Below the pieces are notes generated by a model. It worked only from the letters and a program-made list of their open reading frames with translations, was not told the DNA's origin and did no database searches. Source: Anaerococcus urinomassiliensis (GTDB taxonomy: Bacteria > Bacillota > Clostridia > Tissierellales > Peptoniphilaceae). Taken from it: a stretch of 64,000 nt of DNA. This document shows positions 7,806 to 16,554 of this stretch, piece after piece. Every line of letters begins with the position of its first letter. The stretch's first letter is position 1. Where the stretch lies: the NCBI RefSeq assembly GCF_900128425.1, contig NZ_LT635781.1:52656-116655 (forward strand), read 5' to 3'. Made by a program: the position numbers and the translations under genes.

Positions 7806-8719
7806 TGAAAAAAATAATTTTTGACACAGATCCAGGCATAGATGATGCCTTTGCCCTAAGTTTTTTGCACGAAAGTGAGATTTTTGATGTAAAGATGGTC
7901 TCATCTGTAGCAGGCAATGTGAAAGTAGAAAATACTACAAGAAATCTTCGTGGCCTTGTGAAAGCCATGGATTGGAATGTGCCAATACACAGGGGACTTG
8001 CTAAGCCCTTATTTGGCCCACAAATCCTAGCAGAAGGATTCCATGGGGTAGATGGACTATCAGGCTATCTTTTTGATGAAGGTGACCTAGCAGATTTGTC
8101 AGATAAGCCAGCCATAGATGCTATGGCAGATGTATTAAGGGCAAATGATCAGGTTCTAATTATAGCGGTTGGACCACTTACAAATATAGGCGCCCTTATC
8201 CTAGCCCATCCAGAGTTAAAGGAAAAAATCTCAGAAATTACAATAATGGGTGGAGTCGTTGGACGAGGAAACACTACAGCTGTAGCAGAATTTAATATTT
8301 ATGCAGACCCAGAAGCTGCCAAAATAGTTTTTGAATCTGGGATTAGGGTTAATATGGTAGGCCTTAATGTGACAACAAAAACTTATTACAACCTTGCCAT
8401 GCATGATGAATTTAAGAAATCTGGCAAGAAAATCAATCAAATTCTTGCAGATATAATGGATCGCCGCATAGCAAAAACCGGAGCTGAAGAAAATTATACA
8501 ACCTATATGCACGATACCCTTGCAGTAATGTATCATACTAATCCAGAAATCTTTGAAAGTACCATGGTCCATATGGACGTGGAAACAAGAGGAGAATTTA
8601 CAAGGGGCATGACCGTAGCTGACATGAGAGCTATATCCAAGGCTAATAAAAATGTAAATTTTGTGACAGATATAGACACGGAAAAATTTGAAAAAATCTT
8701 TATGAAAACTTTAATTTAA
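7802..8719 (+). CDS. Inosine-uridine-preferring nucleoside hydrolase
   Basis: 305 residues (or 304 if the second ATG at 7805 is used; GGAG at 7796-7799 fits 7805 slightly better). It has the metal-binding signature DTDPGIDDAFAL at the N-terminus, GPLTNIGALI in the middle and the HDTLAVMY motif late, all typical of the IU-nucleoside hydrolase family. It cleaves ribonucleosides to base and ribose, feeding the overlapping ribokinase. The pair forms a small nucleoside salvage operon. Base specificity cannot be read from sequence. Confidence 0.88.
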   Translation: MMKKIIFDTDPGIDDAFALSFLHESEIFDVKMVSSVAGNVKVENTTRNLRGLVKAMDWNVPIHRGLAKPLFGPQILAEGFHGVDGLSGYLFDEGDLADLSDKPAIDAMADVLRANDQVLIIAVGPLTNIGALILAHPELKEKISEITIMGGVVGRGNTTAVAEFNIYADPEAAKIVFESGIRVNMVGLNVTTKTYYNLAMHDEFKKSGKKINQILADIMDRRIAKTGAEENYTTYMHDTLAVMYHTNPEIFESTMVHMDVETRGEFTRGMTVADMRAISKANKNVNFVTDIDTEKFEKIFMKTLI

Positions 8720-8722
8720 TAA

Positions 8723-8911
8723 GGGCTTTTAAAGAAGAAAAAGAATTTACAAGTAATAATAAATTTATTGCTGGGAATATTATTTTTATTTCAAGGAATT
8801 CATTATATTTCATATGAAGGGAAAATAGGCTTTTGGCCTGGACTTCTTATAATTTTTGGCCTTGTGGAAATGATTTTGGCTTTTTTGATCTTTAGAGATA
8901 CTTCTAAATAA
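8723..8911 (+). pseudogene. Small two-TM membrane ORF without a normal start codon
   Basis: An open frame of 62 codons follows the double TAA that ends the nucleoside hydrolase, in the same frame. It encodes a basic start, a hydrophobic helix, ISYEGKIGFWPG, and a second hydrophobic helix (LLIIFGLVEMILAFLIF), resembling LiaF/DUF5668-type two-helix proteins. There is no ATG, GTG or TTG before the first helix; the first candidate is TTG at 8768 inside it. AAGGG at 8721-8725 could be a ribosome site. Either the start was lost by mutation or a rare start is used. Confidence 0.4.
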
Positions 8912-8921
8912 AGCAAAAAAT

Positions 8922-8955
8922 AAAGGAGCTATGCTTATAAACCATAACTCCTTTT
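8922..8955. terminator. Bidirectional terminator between nucleoside operon and panC
   Basis: Hairpin AAAGGAG-c-TATG with complement CATA-a-CTCCTTT (one mismatch), followed by TTTT on the + strand and preceded by AAAAAATAAA, which reads as a U tract on the minus strand. The rest of the 184-bp gap to panC shows nothing else clear. Confidence 0.65.
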
Positions 8956-9095
8956 ATAGTAAATAAATTTAGTTCTTTCAGCTATTAAAGCTGATAAATA
9001 GCCCAAGTTTAGGGCAATAAATATGCTTTTAAGTAAAGGACTATTATGAAAGGTCCAAAATTTTTTCTTGGGAAATCCCAGGTAGTTCTTCTATA

Positions 9096-9935
9096 CTAGT
9101 CTCTATAGATGAAGTTATCTATTAGTCTAGTCTTGCCAATATATACTGCTATAGCGATAAGTCTATCCCCATCGAAGTCTTTTGCATCTTTCATAGTTGC
9201 TAAGTCTACTGCACTTATATAGTCGATTTTGGCAAGATTTTCAGCAGATATAATTTCTTTCATTTTGCCTAAAACTTCATCGAGGCTAGAACCAGCTTTG
9301 GATAACTCTTCTCCCTTAAAGATTGCCTTTGATAGGCAAAGAGCAGCCTTTCTTTCTTCTTTGGATAGATAAGTGTTTCTAGAAGATAGGGCAAGGCCAT
9401 CATCTTCTCTTACAATAGGACAAGCGATAATTTCAATAGGAATATTTAAATCTTCTACAACTTTTTTGATAATAGCTACTTGTTGGGCATCTTTTTGACC
9501 AAAGTAGGCTCTATTAGCACCAGTGATATTGAATAATTTTGTACAAACTGTGCAAACTCCTCTAAAATGTCCTGGTCTTTTTGCTCCGCATAAGTTATCA
9601 GACATTTCTTCTATATCCACGAAAGTTTTTCTATCGTGATACATCTCGCTAGCTTCTGGTGCGAATATAAAGTCTACACCAATTTCTTCGCATAATTTAC
9701 TATCAGCTTCTAAGTCTCTAGGATAAGTATTGAGGTCTTCCTTAGGTCCAAATTGGATAGGATTTACAAAGTCTGATACAACTACAATGTCGTTTTCCTC
9801 ACGTGCCCTTCTAATAAGACTAGCATGTCCCTCATGCAAATATCCCATGGTAGGAACAAGGCCTATGCTTTTGTCCTCCAATTTGTATATTTTCAAATCT
9901 TCTCTTAATTCGTCAATACTTTTGACAATTTTCAT
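9096..9935 (-). CDS. panC: Pantothenate synthetase
   Basis: 279 residues, full length for the family. The HIGH-type motif PTMGYLHEGHASLI is near residue 28, with FVNPIQFGPKEDLNTYPR, GAKRPGHFRGVCTVCTKLFNI and YFGQKDAQQ. A KMSKS-like LALSSRN site completes the nucleotidyltransferase active site. It condenses pantoate with beta-alanine using ATP. It lies 59 bp downstream of panD, which supplies beta-alanine, so they form one minus-strand operon. panB and panE are not in the window. Confidence 0.96.
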   Translation of the reverse strand: MKIVKSIDELREDLKIYKLEDKSIGLVPTMGYLHEGHASLIRRAREENDIVVVSDFVNPIQFGPKEDLNTYPRDLEADSKLCEEIGVDFIFAPEASEMYHDRKTFVDIEEMSDNLCGAKRPGHFRGVCTVCTKLFNITGANRAYFGQKDAQQVAIIKKVVEDLNIPIEIIACPIVREDDGLALSSRNTYLSKEERKAALCLSKAIFKGEELSKAGSSLDEVLGKMKEIISAENLAKIDYISAVDLATMKDAKDFDGDRLIAIAVYIGKTRLIDNFIYRD

Positions 9936-9994
9936 ATAATTCTCCTCTAAAATATATTAGAGATAGCCTCATACACCACTAAATTATATATTAT

Positions 9995-10378
9995 TTATGA
10001 CAAAGTCCCGTATTTTTCGTAAGTGGATACTTTTTCCACCTTGTTTTTATCATCAACGAATACAACTTTAGGACTATACTTTTCTAATTCATTTTCACTA
10101 TAATTGGCGTAGGCCATAATTATCACCTTATCACCAGCAGAAGCTAGTCTTGCAGCGGCACCATTTAGGCAGATGACACCAGAATTTCTTTCTCCTGCTA
10201 TGGTGTAGGTTTCTAGCCTTGCACCGTTATTAATATCGACAACCTGTACTTTTTGGTATTCTCTTATACCAGATTTTTCAAGCAATACTTCATCAACAGT
10301 GATTGATCCAACATAGTTAAGATTGGCTTCAGTTACTGTTGCTCTGTGTATCTTAGCTTGTAACATTTCTATTTCCAT
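9995..10378 (-). CDS. panD: Aspartate 1-decarboxylase precursor
   Basis: 127 residues from the ATG at 10378, preceded by AGGGGAG; the longer frame to 10402 lacks support. [25 protein letters not shown] contains the Gly-Ser self-cleavage site that generates the pyruvoyl cofactor. NGAAARL and [11 protein letters not shown] are also family motifs. It converts aspartate to beta-alanine, the substrate of PanC encoded next. First gene of the panDC operon. Confidence 0.95.
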   Translation of the reverse strand: MEIEMLQAKIHRATVTEANLNYVGSITVDEVLLEKSGIREYQKVQVVDINNGARLETYTIAGERNSGVICLNGAAARLASAGDKVIIMAYANYSENELEKYSPKVVFVDDKNKVEKVSTYEKYGTLS

Positions 10379-10595
10379 AATCTCCCCTAAAAAAAGAGGC
10401 ACACTAATAATTTATTTTTTAACAATAAAAATCAATGGCCTTGACTAAGTAACTAATAAATATGTTGAGTCTCATTAGCTATATAAGCTCATTTGTAAAA
10501 TATAATGGTGTAAAAGAGTATAGTTTTCACTAGAAATACCATCTCCACTGGTATTATAATATTTTAATAATTAATTAACAAGTTCTTATTTGATA

Positions 10596-10644
10596 AAAAA
10601 ACTGACCTCTTTAGATTATTAAAGATCTAAATTGGTCAGTTTTA
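10596..10644 (-). terminator. Terminator downstream of truncated ATPase copy
   Basis: AAAACTGACC and its complement GGTCAGTTTT enclose an inner TTAGAT/ATCTAA hairpin. On the minus strand the structure ends in TTTTTTT, so it terminates minus-strand transcription from the ATPase fragment. The rest of the gap to panD (10403-10595) holds only a small AATACCA/TGGTATT hairpin near 10540-10560. Confidence 0.7.
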
Positions 10645-10660
10645 ATGATAGTTTTGTTTT

Positions 10661-11490
10661 CTATCTTCTTATTCTTTTTCTAATTTCACCTATTAATAGT
10701 GGTAATAATGATAGTAATAAGATTATCCACCATTGCCAGCTTATAAATTCTAGCTCAAATAGGTTTCTTAGTACTGGGATGTACATTACTAATAATAGTA
10801 GGGCAAAGGATAATAGGTTTGCTTTTACTAGGTTCTTGTTTGAGAACCATCCTAGTTCTCTTAGGGTGTATTTTTCACTTCTTACAGAAAATGCTCTTAG
10901 TAGCTCACTTGTGATAAGTGTTGCAAATACCATTGTGTGGGCTCCTTCGATATTTCCTGGGAAGATGTATTTAAGTCCTATGATATAAGAAGCAAGGACT
11001 GAAATTGTTATTGCTATTGATTGGAGTATTACACCTCGTCCTGTTTCACCGGATAAGATACCTTGGTGAGGATCACGCGGTTCGCGTTCCATGATGTCTG
11101 CTTCTGCTGGTTCTACACCAAGTGCTAGGGCTGGGAATGCGTCTGTTACAAGGTTTAGCCATAGCAATTGGATTGGTGTAAGTGGGCTTGGAAGTCCAAA
11201 TAGTATTGATAAGAATACTATCAATACTTCGGCGATATTACATGATAGGAGGAATGATACAAACTTTTTGATGTTTGAAAATATTACTCTTCCTTCTTCA
11301 ACTGCATTTACTATTGTAGCAAAGTTATCGTCAACTAGGATCATGTCCGCGGTATCTTTTGCAACGTCAGTTCCTGTGATACCCATTGAAATACCAATGT
11401 CAGCGTTTTTGATAGCTGGTGCATCGTTTACTCCATCTCCTGTCATGGCTACTATGTTGACATTAGCTTGGATGGCATTTACAAATAGTA
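10661..11490 (-). pseudogene. Truncated copy of the P-type cation ATPase 3' third
   Basis: The frame reads LFVNAIQANVNIVAMTGDGVND and onward to RKRIRR, matching the C-terminal 270 residues of the complete ATPase at 16555-19224. I count 11 differences over the 261 residues after MTGDG (about 96% identity). It holds the hinge motif GDGVNDAP and the C-terminal membrane helices only; the actuator domain, phosphorylation site and most of the nucleotide domain are missing. The match to the full gene stops abruptly near 11490, after codons for VNA. It forms a direct repeat with the full gene, with the peptide cassette between them. Confidence 0.9.
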
Positions 11491-11796
11491 TATATTTTTG
11501 ATATTAAGATTTAGAATATATGTCAAATTATAAAAAAATTAATATAGAAGCTTTCTGATTAGTTTTACCATACCCACTTAAATTTGAATTCATAGGCCTA
11601 ACTTTAGAAGTCACATTAATTTATTAGTTTAGATTTTTTTTATACTTTTGCTAATTAAGCTGATGAGATACTAAACAGCAGTAGCTTTATTTCTACTAGT
11701 TTTTATCCGAAAAATATACTACTTATTTAGTGCACATATTATTTATAATAGAAATTATTTATATTTTTTATTGGGGTGGAATTATATTAAATATAG
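11491..11796. other. AT-rich non-coding stretch, left flank of peptide cassette
   Basis: No convincing ORF, RNA or repeat is seen. It is even richer in A and T than its surroundings and begins exactly where homology to the P-type ATPase ends, so it is probably part of the DNA that arrived with the cassette. Confidence 0.5.
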
Positions 11797-11824
11797 TTGT
11801 AAAATTCTTGGTGGTTGATATAAT
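11797..11824 (+). promoter_or_regulatory. Promoter of cysteine-rich peptide operon
   Basis: TTGTAA (11797-11802), 16-bp spacer, TATAAT (11819-11824) with an extended TG at 11816-11817. This is the strongest promoter match in the region and would give a leader of about 55 nt before the RBS GGAGG near 11873. Confidence 0.75.
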
Positions 11825-11886
11825 TTTACTGGGTAAACATTTGCCTTTATGAATTAATTATGGCTTGGATTTTGGAGGCTAATATA

Positions 11887-12150
11887 ATGAATTTAACAAA
11901 AAAATTATTAGTTGTTGCTTTTTCAATTATGTCAGTAATTGGAGCTTATAATATCTCTAATGCTGCTGGTTGTGGTACTTATTATATTTACAGTACTACA
12001 AATCCAAAATGCTATAATGAACATTGTGGTATTTGGGATTCAACAGCGTTGGTGCAATATCAATATAATAAGAGAAAATGCGTAAAGTCTGATAATACAA
12101 CGTATTGGGATTATAAAACAGTAAGAAAAGCCATTGATTGTGGTTGCTGA
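11887..12150 (+). CDS. Secreted six-cysteine peptide, bacteriocin-like candidate
   Basis: 87 residues from the ATG at 11887 (TTGGAGG upstream); an earlier in-frame ATG at 11860 has no RBS and would spoil the signal peptide. A typical Sec signal (MNLTKKLL, hydrophobic core, SNAA cleavage region) ends near residue 27. The predicted mature part is about 60 residues, Tyr/Trp rich, slightly basic, with six Cys at positions 29, 42, 47, 65, 85 and 87, ending DCGC. I do not recognise the family. Its position as first gene of an operon with an ABC exporter and a CPAC thioredoxin suggests a disulfide-stabilised secreted peptide, possibly a bacteriocin or signal. The activity is inferred. Confidence 0.75.
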   Translation: MNLTKKLLVVAFSIMSVIGAYNISNAAGCGTYYIYSTTNPKCYNEHCGIWDSTALVQYQYNKRKCVKSDNTTYWDYKTVRKAIDCGC

Positions 12151-12225
12151 TTTAACTAGAACTATATAAAATCATTAATTTAATCCAAGCCTAATTAGTT
12201 TATTCATTAACTTAGAGGAGCTTTT

Positions 12226-13170
12226 ATGAAAATTAATAAAAAAAAGTATATAATATTGTTTATTCTAGGGATAATTTTAGTCTCTTGTTCAAATAATAAA
12301 GCTGATGAAGATTATGATGCAGATCAAGAAATATACAGTCATAAGAAAATTATAAATGAGGATTACACAGTAAATGATATTGATCTTAAATCTTTAGGAA
12401 TTGGGACTCCTAGTGGTATAGAGCTTATAAATAATAAGGTTTACATATCTGATTCTGATGATTCCAGCATAAAGGTATTTGATGAAAACTTAAAAAAAGT
12501 TGATGAAATATCTAGTGAAAAAATAGCTTCTCCATCTTTGATGACATTTGATGAACTTGGTAAGCAATTATTTGTTATCGATAGTGCAAGTTCTCAAATA
12601 GCTACTATAAATACAAATAATAATGAACTCACAAATGTGTATTCTCTATCTAACAAAGATTCAAACTCACATTATGTTGACTTATCTTATAATCTAGGAA
12701 TATTATATGTTACTTTGAATACTCCAGATGCAGGAGATGCTAAAATTGTAAATGTAGATACAAAAACTGGAGATGCTCAAAAACTTAAAAATCCCTTTGT
12801 AGGATTTTCCAGTGTATTTAAAGATAGAATATATTTTATCAATTCATTAGAATATTATAGAAATTCAACAGAAGAAGGTTTTCACTCAGGGGATTCTTAT
12901 GTATATGAACTTAAAGATGATGAATTAAATAAGGAAGGTTCTTTAATTGAAGGAAGTATTTCTGGAGATTTTATGGTGGATGATGATTTTTATTATGTAT
13001 ATACATCTAAAAGATCAACCATTGATAGGTATGATAAGAATTTTAAATATGTAGATACTATCGCTAGTTTTGATAATTCAGATATAGAAGCAATTTTAAA
13101 AGGCAATGGGTCTAAAATTTTAATATTAATGCCGAATGAAGGTAGATTATGGGAGGTTAAGAGTAAATGA
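12226..13170 (+). CDS. Propeller-like lipoprotein of the peptide cassette
   Basis: 314 residues with a lipoprotein signal (lipobox LVSC, Cys about residue 21) and an acidic linker. A repetitive beta pattern then recurs with YISDSDDSSIKVFDE, LFVIDSASSQIATIN, LYVTLNTPDAGDAKIVNVD and YYVYTSKRSTIDRYD, which suggests an NHL/six-bladed-propeller-like extracellular domain. RBS GAGGAG lies upstream and the 3' end overlaps the permease start by 4 bp (ATGA). Likely faces outside, tethered to the membrane, where it could bind the peptide, assist export or give immunity; none of these is proven. Confidence 0.7.
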   Translation: MKINKKKYIILFILGIILVSCSNNKADEDYDADQEIYSHKKIINEDYTVNDIDLKSLGIGTPSGIELINNKVYISDSDDSSIKVFDENLKKVDEISSEKIASPSLMTFDELGKQLFVIDSASSQIATINTNNNELTNVYSLSNKDSNSHYVDLSYNLGILYVTLNTPDAGDAKIVNVDTKTGDAQKLKNPFVGFSSVFKDRIYFINSLEYYRNSTEEGFHSGDSYVYELKDDELNKEGSLIEGSISGDFMVDDDFYYVYTSKRSTIDRYDKNFKYVDTIASFDNSDIEAILKGNGSKILILMPNEGRLWEVKSK

Positions 13171-14201
13171 ATTTCTCTTATTCCCTATTGATAAGATTTA
13201 AGGAAAGATTAAATAATGGGACTAGACTCATTCTAACAATTTTATCTATTGCTGTAGGTATGTACTTTGTAACTATGTTTTTGAGTAAACTTTATATGGT
13301 GAATAGATATATTGATACATATAAATGTTTAAGAAATGATGAATATTATATTTATGAATTAGATAACCTCAAAGATATTGATGCATATTATAACTCTCAA
13401 TCTTCCGTTATTCTTTCAGGGAACAAAGAGATAGAAGTAAACAATGAGAAAGTGTTAGTAAATACAGTTGGACTAAGTAAAAATGTTAACGATTATTATA
13501 AAGGCTCTATTTTAACAAACGATGAGATTAATAAATTGATGAGTTCAAATGTTGTTTTTGTTGGAAATGAATTAGCAAGAAGCTTATCTATTAAAGAGAA
13601 AGATCATTTGGAAATTGATGATACAAATTATCGCGTAGAGAGAATAATTGACAATGTAGAGTATAAAAAGTCTTTATTAATATCAAGCCAAAGTCTAAAT
13701 ATAAAAACAAATACATATCCAAGTTCGGTTAAAGTTTTAACAAAGGAGAAACTAAAAAATCATGTTGATAAAGTAAAAAGTTCTTTTGATTATTATACAC
13801 AAACTATTTTAATATACAAACAGTTTAAATTATTTATAATAGTCATATCTACCATTTTTATACTGATTTCACTTATTAATATATATTTGATTATAAGGAC
13901 TAATATTGAAAAGGAAATTAGAAATCAAATTATTCAAAAGGTATTTGGTGAAAATATTGATTACTTTTCTAAAGCGATGGCTATAGATATGACATTTGTA
14001 ACTCTAGTATCATATCACTTAGGTTTATTGCTTTACTTTATTATTCTGCCATATGTTCCTGGATTCTTCTACTTTAAGTTAAGCTTAGAGGTGTATCTTA
14101 GAATTTTGCTGGGTTCTTTCTTGTTTTCATATTTTTTGACTTATTTTTTAGCTAAAAGAATGGATAGGAATGATTTAAATATTTTGTTGAGGCTTAATTA
14201 A
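13167..14201 (+). CDS. MacB/FtsX-type ABC permease 1
   Basis: 344 residues: one N-terminal membrane helix (about 20-42), a large extracytoplasmic domain (about 45-212), then three helices (about 215-243, 270-295, 308-330). This is the type VII (MacB/FtsX/LolCE) topology used for extraction or signalling across the envelope rather than classic import. Overlaps the lipoprotein stop by 4 bp and is followed 1 bp later by the second permease. It probably forms a heterodimer with the next gene and uses the ATPase at 15300-15974. Confidence 0.75.
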   Translation: MNFSYSLLIRFKERLNNGTRLILTILSIAVGMYFVTMFLSKLYMVNRYIDTYKCLRNDEYYIYELDNLKDIDAYYNSQSSVILSGNKEIEVNNEKVLVNTVGLSKNVNDYYKGSILTNDEINKLMSSNVVFVGNELARSLSIKEKDHLEIDDTNYRVERIIDNVEYKKSLLISSQSLNIKTNTYPSSVKVLTKEKLKNHVDKVKSSFDYYTQTILIYKQFKLFIIVISTIFILISLINIYLIIRTNIEKEIRNQIIQKVFGENIDYFSKAMAIDMTFVTLVSYHLGLLLYFIILPYVPGFFYFKLSLEVYLRILLGSFLFSYFLTYFLAKRMDRNDLNILLRLN

Positions 14202-14202
14202 A

Positions 14203-15303
14203 ATGTACGATGTATTCAATATTCTTAGACACATAAAGAATAATAAAAAATTTTACATCTTTCTATTAATTGAACTTATGATTTGCTTTACTATGATTAT
14301 AATTGGTATTGATGAGCAAGCTGCATATAGTAAAAGGCATAATATTTATAATAAGTTAGAGGATGAAAATGTATTATTTATAACAGATGATACTGGGTTT
14401 TTAAGTGATTTTAATCTAAACGAATCTATTCTTGATTTAAATGATAATGACTTTATATATGGGAAAAGTTCTTACATAGATTATATTGTAGATAATAATG
14501 TAGACACACTTAAATTAGTATATGCAAATCCTAAATTTTTCAAGCAATTCCTTAAATTTAATCCTAAGGAAGATACAGTGTATATGAGTAATGAAGTCTA
14601 TAAAAAAATGAATAGTAATATGGTTTTTTTAGATGATAAATATAAAATAAATGGAGATATTATAGAAATAAATGGAAATGAATTTAAGGCTAAACAAATA
14701 AAAGATATTGATATAATTCCAACATCTACTATGGAAGACAATGATATTGATCCCAATAACTCAATCTATATTCTTAATAATAAAGACCTAGGTATACAAT
14801 ATGTCCAGACTGTTTTAGCTACGACAAGCAAGGATAATGACTATATAATAAATAAATTATCTGATAGTTCAAATAAAAAGTTATTTGCAAAGAATTTAAA
14901 ATCATCGTTTGAAAAAGGAAGTGATAGTCAAGCTGATTTTGTAAGGTTATTTGGATGGATTTCATATATATGCTTAATAGTAGTTTTTTTAGGAACTTGT
15001 GGAGTCATGTTGCTTTTTATAGAAAAAAGAGAAAAAGAGTTAAGAATAGAATATCTATTTGGAGCAAGACCCTTAAGACTTATAATTAATATATTTTTTG
15101 AGATATTAATAGTAACTATATTTGCCGTATTCATATCTGTGCTTATATCAATTTTCATAGAACCGAAAGTTTCCTCTGCTTATTACCTAATAAGTTTTTC
15201 TGTAAAATCTTTTTTAACATTACTTATGATTTCAATGATTATGAGTGTTTTGATAGCAATGATAAGTACAAAAAATTTGAAATTAGAGGTGTTTAGAAAA
15301 TGA
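14203..15303 (+). CDS. MacB/FtsX-type ABC permease 2
   Basis: 366 residues with the same plan as permease 1: helix at about 15-35, extracytoplasmic domain to about 245, and three helices near 250-272, 290-315 and 330-355. The cytoplasmic loop IEKREKELRIEYLFGARP is the MacB/FtsX coupling-type segment between the second and third helices. The stop overlaps the ATPase start (ATGA). The two permeases are unequal in sequence, so a heterodimeric transporter is likely. Confidence 0.75.
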   Translation: MYDVFNILRHIKNNKKFYIFLLIELMICFTMIIIGIDEQAAYSKRHNIYNKLEDENVLFITDDTGFLSDFNLNESILDLNDNDFIYGKSSYIDYIVDNNVDTLKLVYANPKFFKQFLKFNPKEDTVYMSNEVYKKMNSNMVFLDDKYKINGDIIEINGNEFKAKQIKDIDIIPTSTMEDNDIDPNNSIYILNNKDLGIQYVQTVLATTSKDNDYIINKLSDSSNKKLFAKNLKSSFEKGSDSQADFVRLFGWISYICLIVVFLGTCGVMLLFIEKREKELRIEYLFGARPLRLIINIFFEILIVTIFAVFISVLISIFIEPKVSSAYYLISFSVKSFLTLLMISMIMSVLIAMISTKNLKLEVFRK

Positions 15304-15974
15304 GTATGATAACATTAAGAAATGTAAGCAAGTGTGTAAAAGATGGTGAAAATCATTTGCAAATACTTAATGGTATAGACCTTAATATAGATCAAGGGGA
15401 CTTAGTATCTGTAGTTGGAAAATCAGGTTCGGGTAAAACCACCCTTTTAACTATTCTTTCTTTATTAGATATAGACTTTGATGGAACTTATATTTTCTTG
15501 GATCAAGATATTAAGAAGTTAAGCAAGAAAAAAGTATTTGAATTGCGTTCTAAGTATATTGCCAATGTATTTCAATCATTTAACTTAATAGAAGAATTAA
15601 GTGTATTAGAAAATATTGAGATGCCATTGGGCTTTAGAGGTGTAGATAAAAAAGAAAGACAAGAAATTGCATTAAAGTATTTGGATTGGGTAGGATTAGC
15701 TTCTAAAAAAGATAGTGAAATTTATAACTTATCAGGTGGTGAACAACAAAGGATTTCCCTAGCTAGAGCTTTAAGTATGGGATCAAAAATATTGTTACTT
15801 GATGAGCCAACTGGGAATTTAGACGTAAACACAAGTAAAGAAATGATAGACTTGATAATTGCCGCTAATAAAGAATTGAAAATCACCTGCCTAATAGTAA
15901 CACATGATTTAGAGATTGCTAAAAGATGTGATAGAAATATCGAAATAAAAAATGGAGCTTTACATGAAGAATAA
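15300..15974 (+). CDS. ABC transporter ATPase, LolD/MacB type
   Basis: 224 residues. Walker A is GKSGSGKTTL, the Q-loop lies in NVFQSFNL, the signature is NLSGGEQQR, Walker B is ILLLDEPTGNLD and the switch His is in VTHD. The size and GEQQRISLARAL/EPTGNLD wording match LolD/MacB/bacteriocin-export ATPases. It overlaps permease 2 by 4 bp and the thioredoxin gene by 11 bp, so it is clearly part of the same operon and powers the two permeases. Confidence 0.92.
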   Translation: MSMITLRNVSKCVKDGENHLQILNGIDLNIDQGDLVSVVGKSGSGKTTLLTILSLLDIDFDGTYIFLDQDIKKLSKKKVFELRSKYIANVFQSFNLIEELSVLENIEMPLGFRGVDKKERQEIALKYLDWVGLASKKDSEIYNLSGGEQQRISLARALSMGSKILLLDEPTGNLDVNTSKEMIDLIIAANKELKITCLIVTHDLEIAKRCDRNIEIKNGALHEE

Positions 15975-16410
15975 AAAATCTGTAATTATTAGCATAATAG
16001 CTATTTTTACTTTTCTAGGTCTAATTTTATATACAAATGTATTAGATAATAGTCCATATAAAAAGTCGACAAAAAAATTTAAGTCGGTAAGTATGAATCA
16101 AGTTACTAACTTAATGGAAGAAGGTGATGATTTTATTTTATATATAGGCAGAGAATCTTGTCCAGCTTGCAGGGATTTTGTTAATATGCTATCTGAGTTA
16201 GCAGAAAAAGATAACTTAGATATATTATATTTGGATTCTACTGATACTGAAAATAGGAAAGATATTAAGACTTTTAGAGATGAATATGATATTATATATG
16301 TTCCATCCTTGCTAATATTAAAGGATGGCAAGTTACATACGCCTGATATACCAGAATCAAGTGATAAGTTAGAAAGAATATTTATAAGTTATGGATTTGT
16401 TGGGGATTAA
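15964..16410 (+). CDS. Membrane-anchored thioredoxin-like protein (bacteriocin accessory type)
   Basis: 148 residues from the ATG at 15964 (GGAG just upstream; the ATG at 15952 would place it before its own RBS). An N-terminal helix (about 6-26) anchors an extracytoplasmic thioredoxin fold with the motif GRESCPACRDF (CPAC at 66-69) and the cis-Pro segment YVPSLLIL. This layout resembles bacteriocin transport accessory proteins of the PedC/BrcD kind, which help form disulfides in secreted peptides. The six-Cys peptide at the head of the operon is the natural substrate; that pairing is inferred. Confidence 0.8.
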   Translation: MKNKKSVIISIIAIFTFLGLILYTNVLDNSPYKKSTKKFKSVSMNQVTNLMEEGDDFILYIGRESCPACRDFVNMLSELAEKDNLDILYLDSTDTENRKDIKTFRDEYDIIYVPSLLILKDGKLHTPDIPESSDKLERIFISYGFVGD

Positions 16411-16488
16411 TAGAGTGTTTAATTTTATAAATTATCAGATATAAATAAACGTGACAATTTAAAAAGCAACTAAATCTCAAAGTTAATA

Positions 16489-16546
16489 AAAAACCTAAGC
16501 TTATTAAGAGACTATCATGTCTACTTAAGTCTTAGCTTAGGTTTTT
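16489..16546. terminator. Bidirectional terminator between peptide cassette and ATPase
   Basis: AAACCTAAGCT with complement AGCTTAGGTTT, flanked by A-run and T-run, so it works for the + strand cassette and the minus-strand ATPase. A further nested pairing may exist in the 32-base loop. Confidence 0.75.
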
Positions 16547-16554
16547 CTTTATGA

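Noticed and set aside
10661..11446. A functional second cation ATPase starting at an internal ATG (MTGDGVND)
   Set aside because: The ATG is inside the hinge motif; the phosphorylation and actuator domains are missing, so it is a fragment.
11860..11886. Longer start for the Cys-rich peptide (MAWILEANI)
   Set aside because: It has no RBS and would add a non-signal N-terminus; the ATG at 11887 has GGAGG and starts a normal signal peptide.
11887..16410. Assignment of the cassette as a lactococcin 972 system
   Set aside because: That family has a Cys-poor peptide and a fused integral membrane protein; here the peptide is Cys-rich, the permeases are two separate genes and a CPAC thioredoxin is present.
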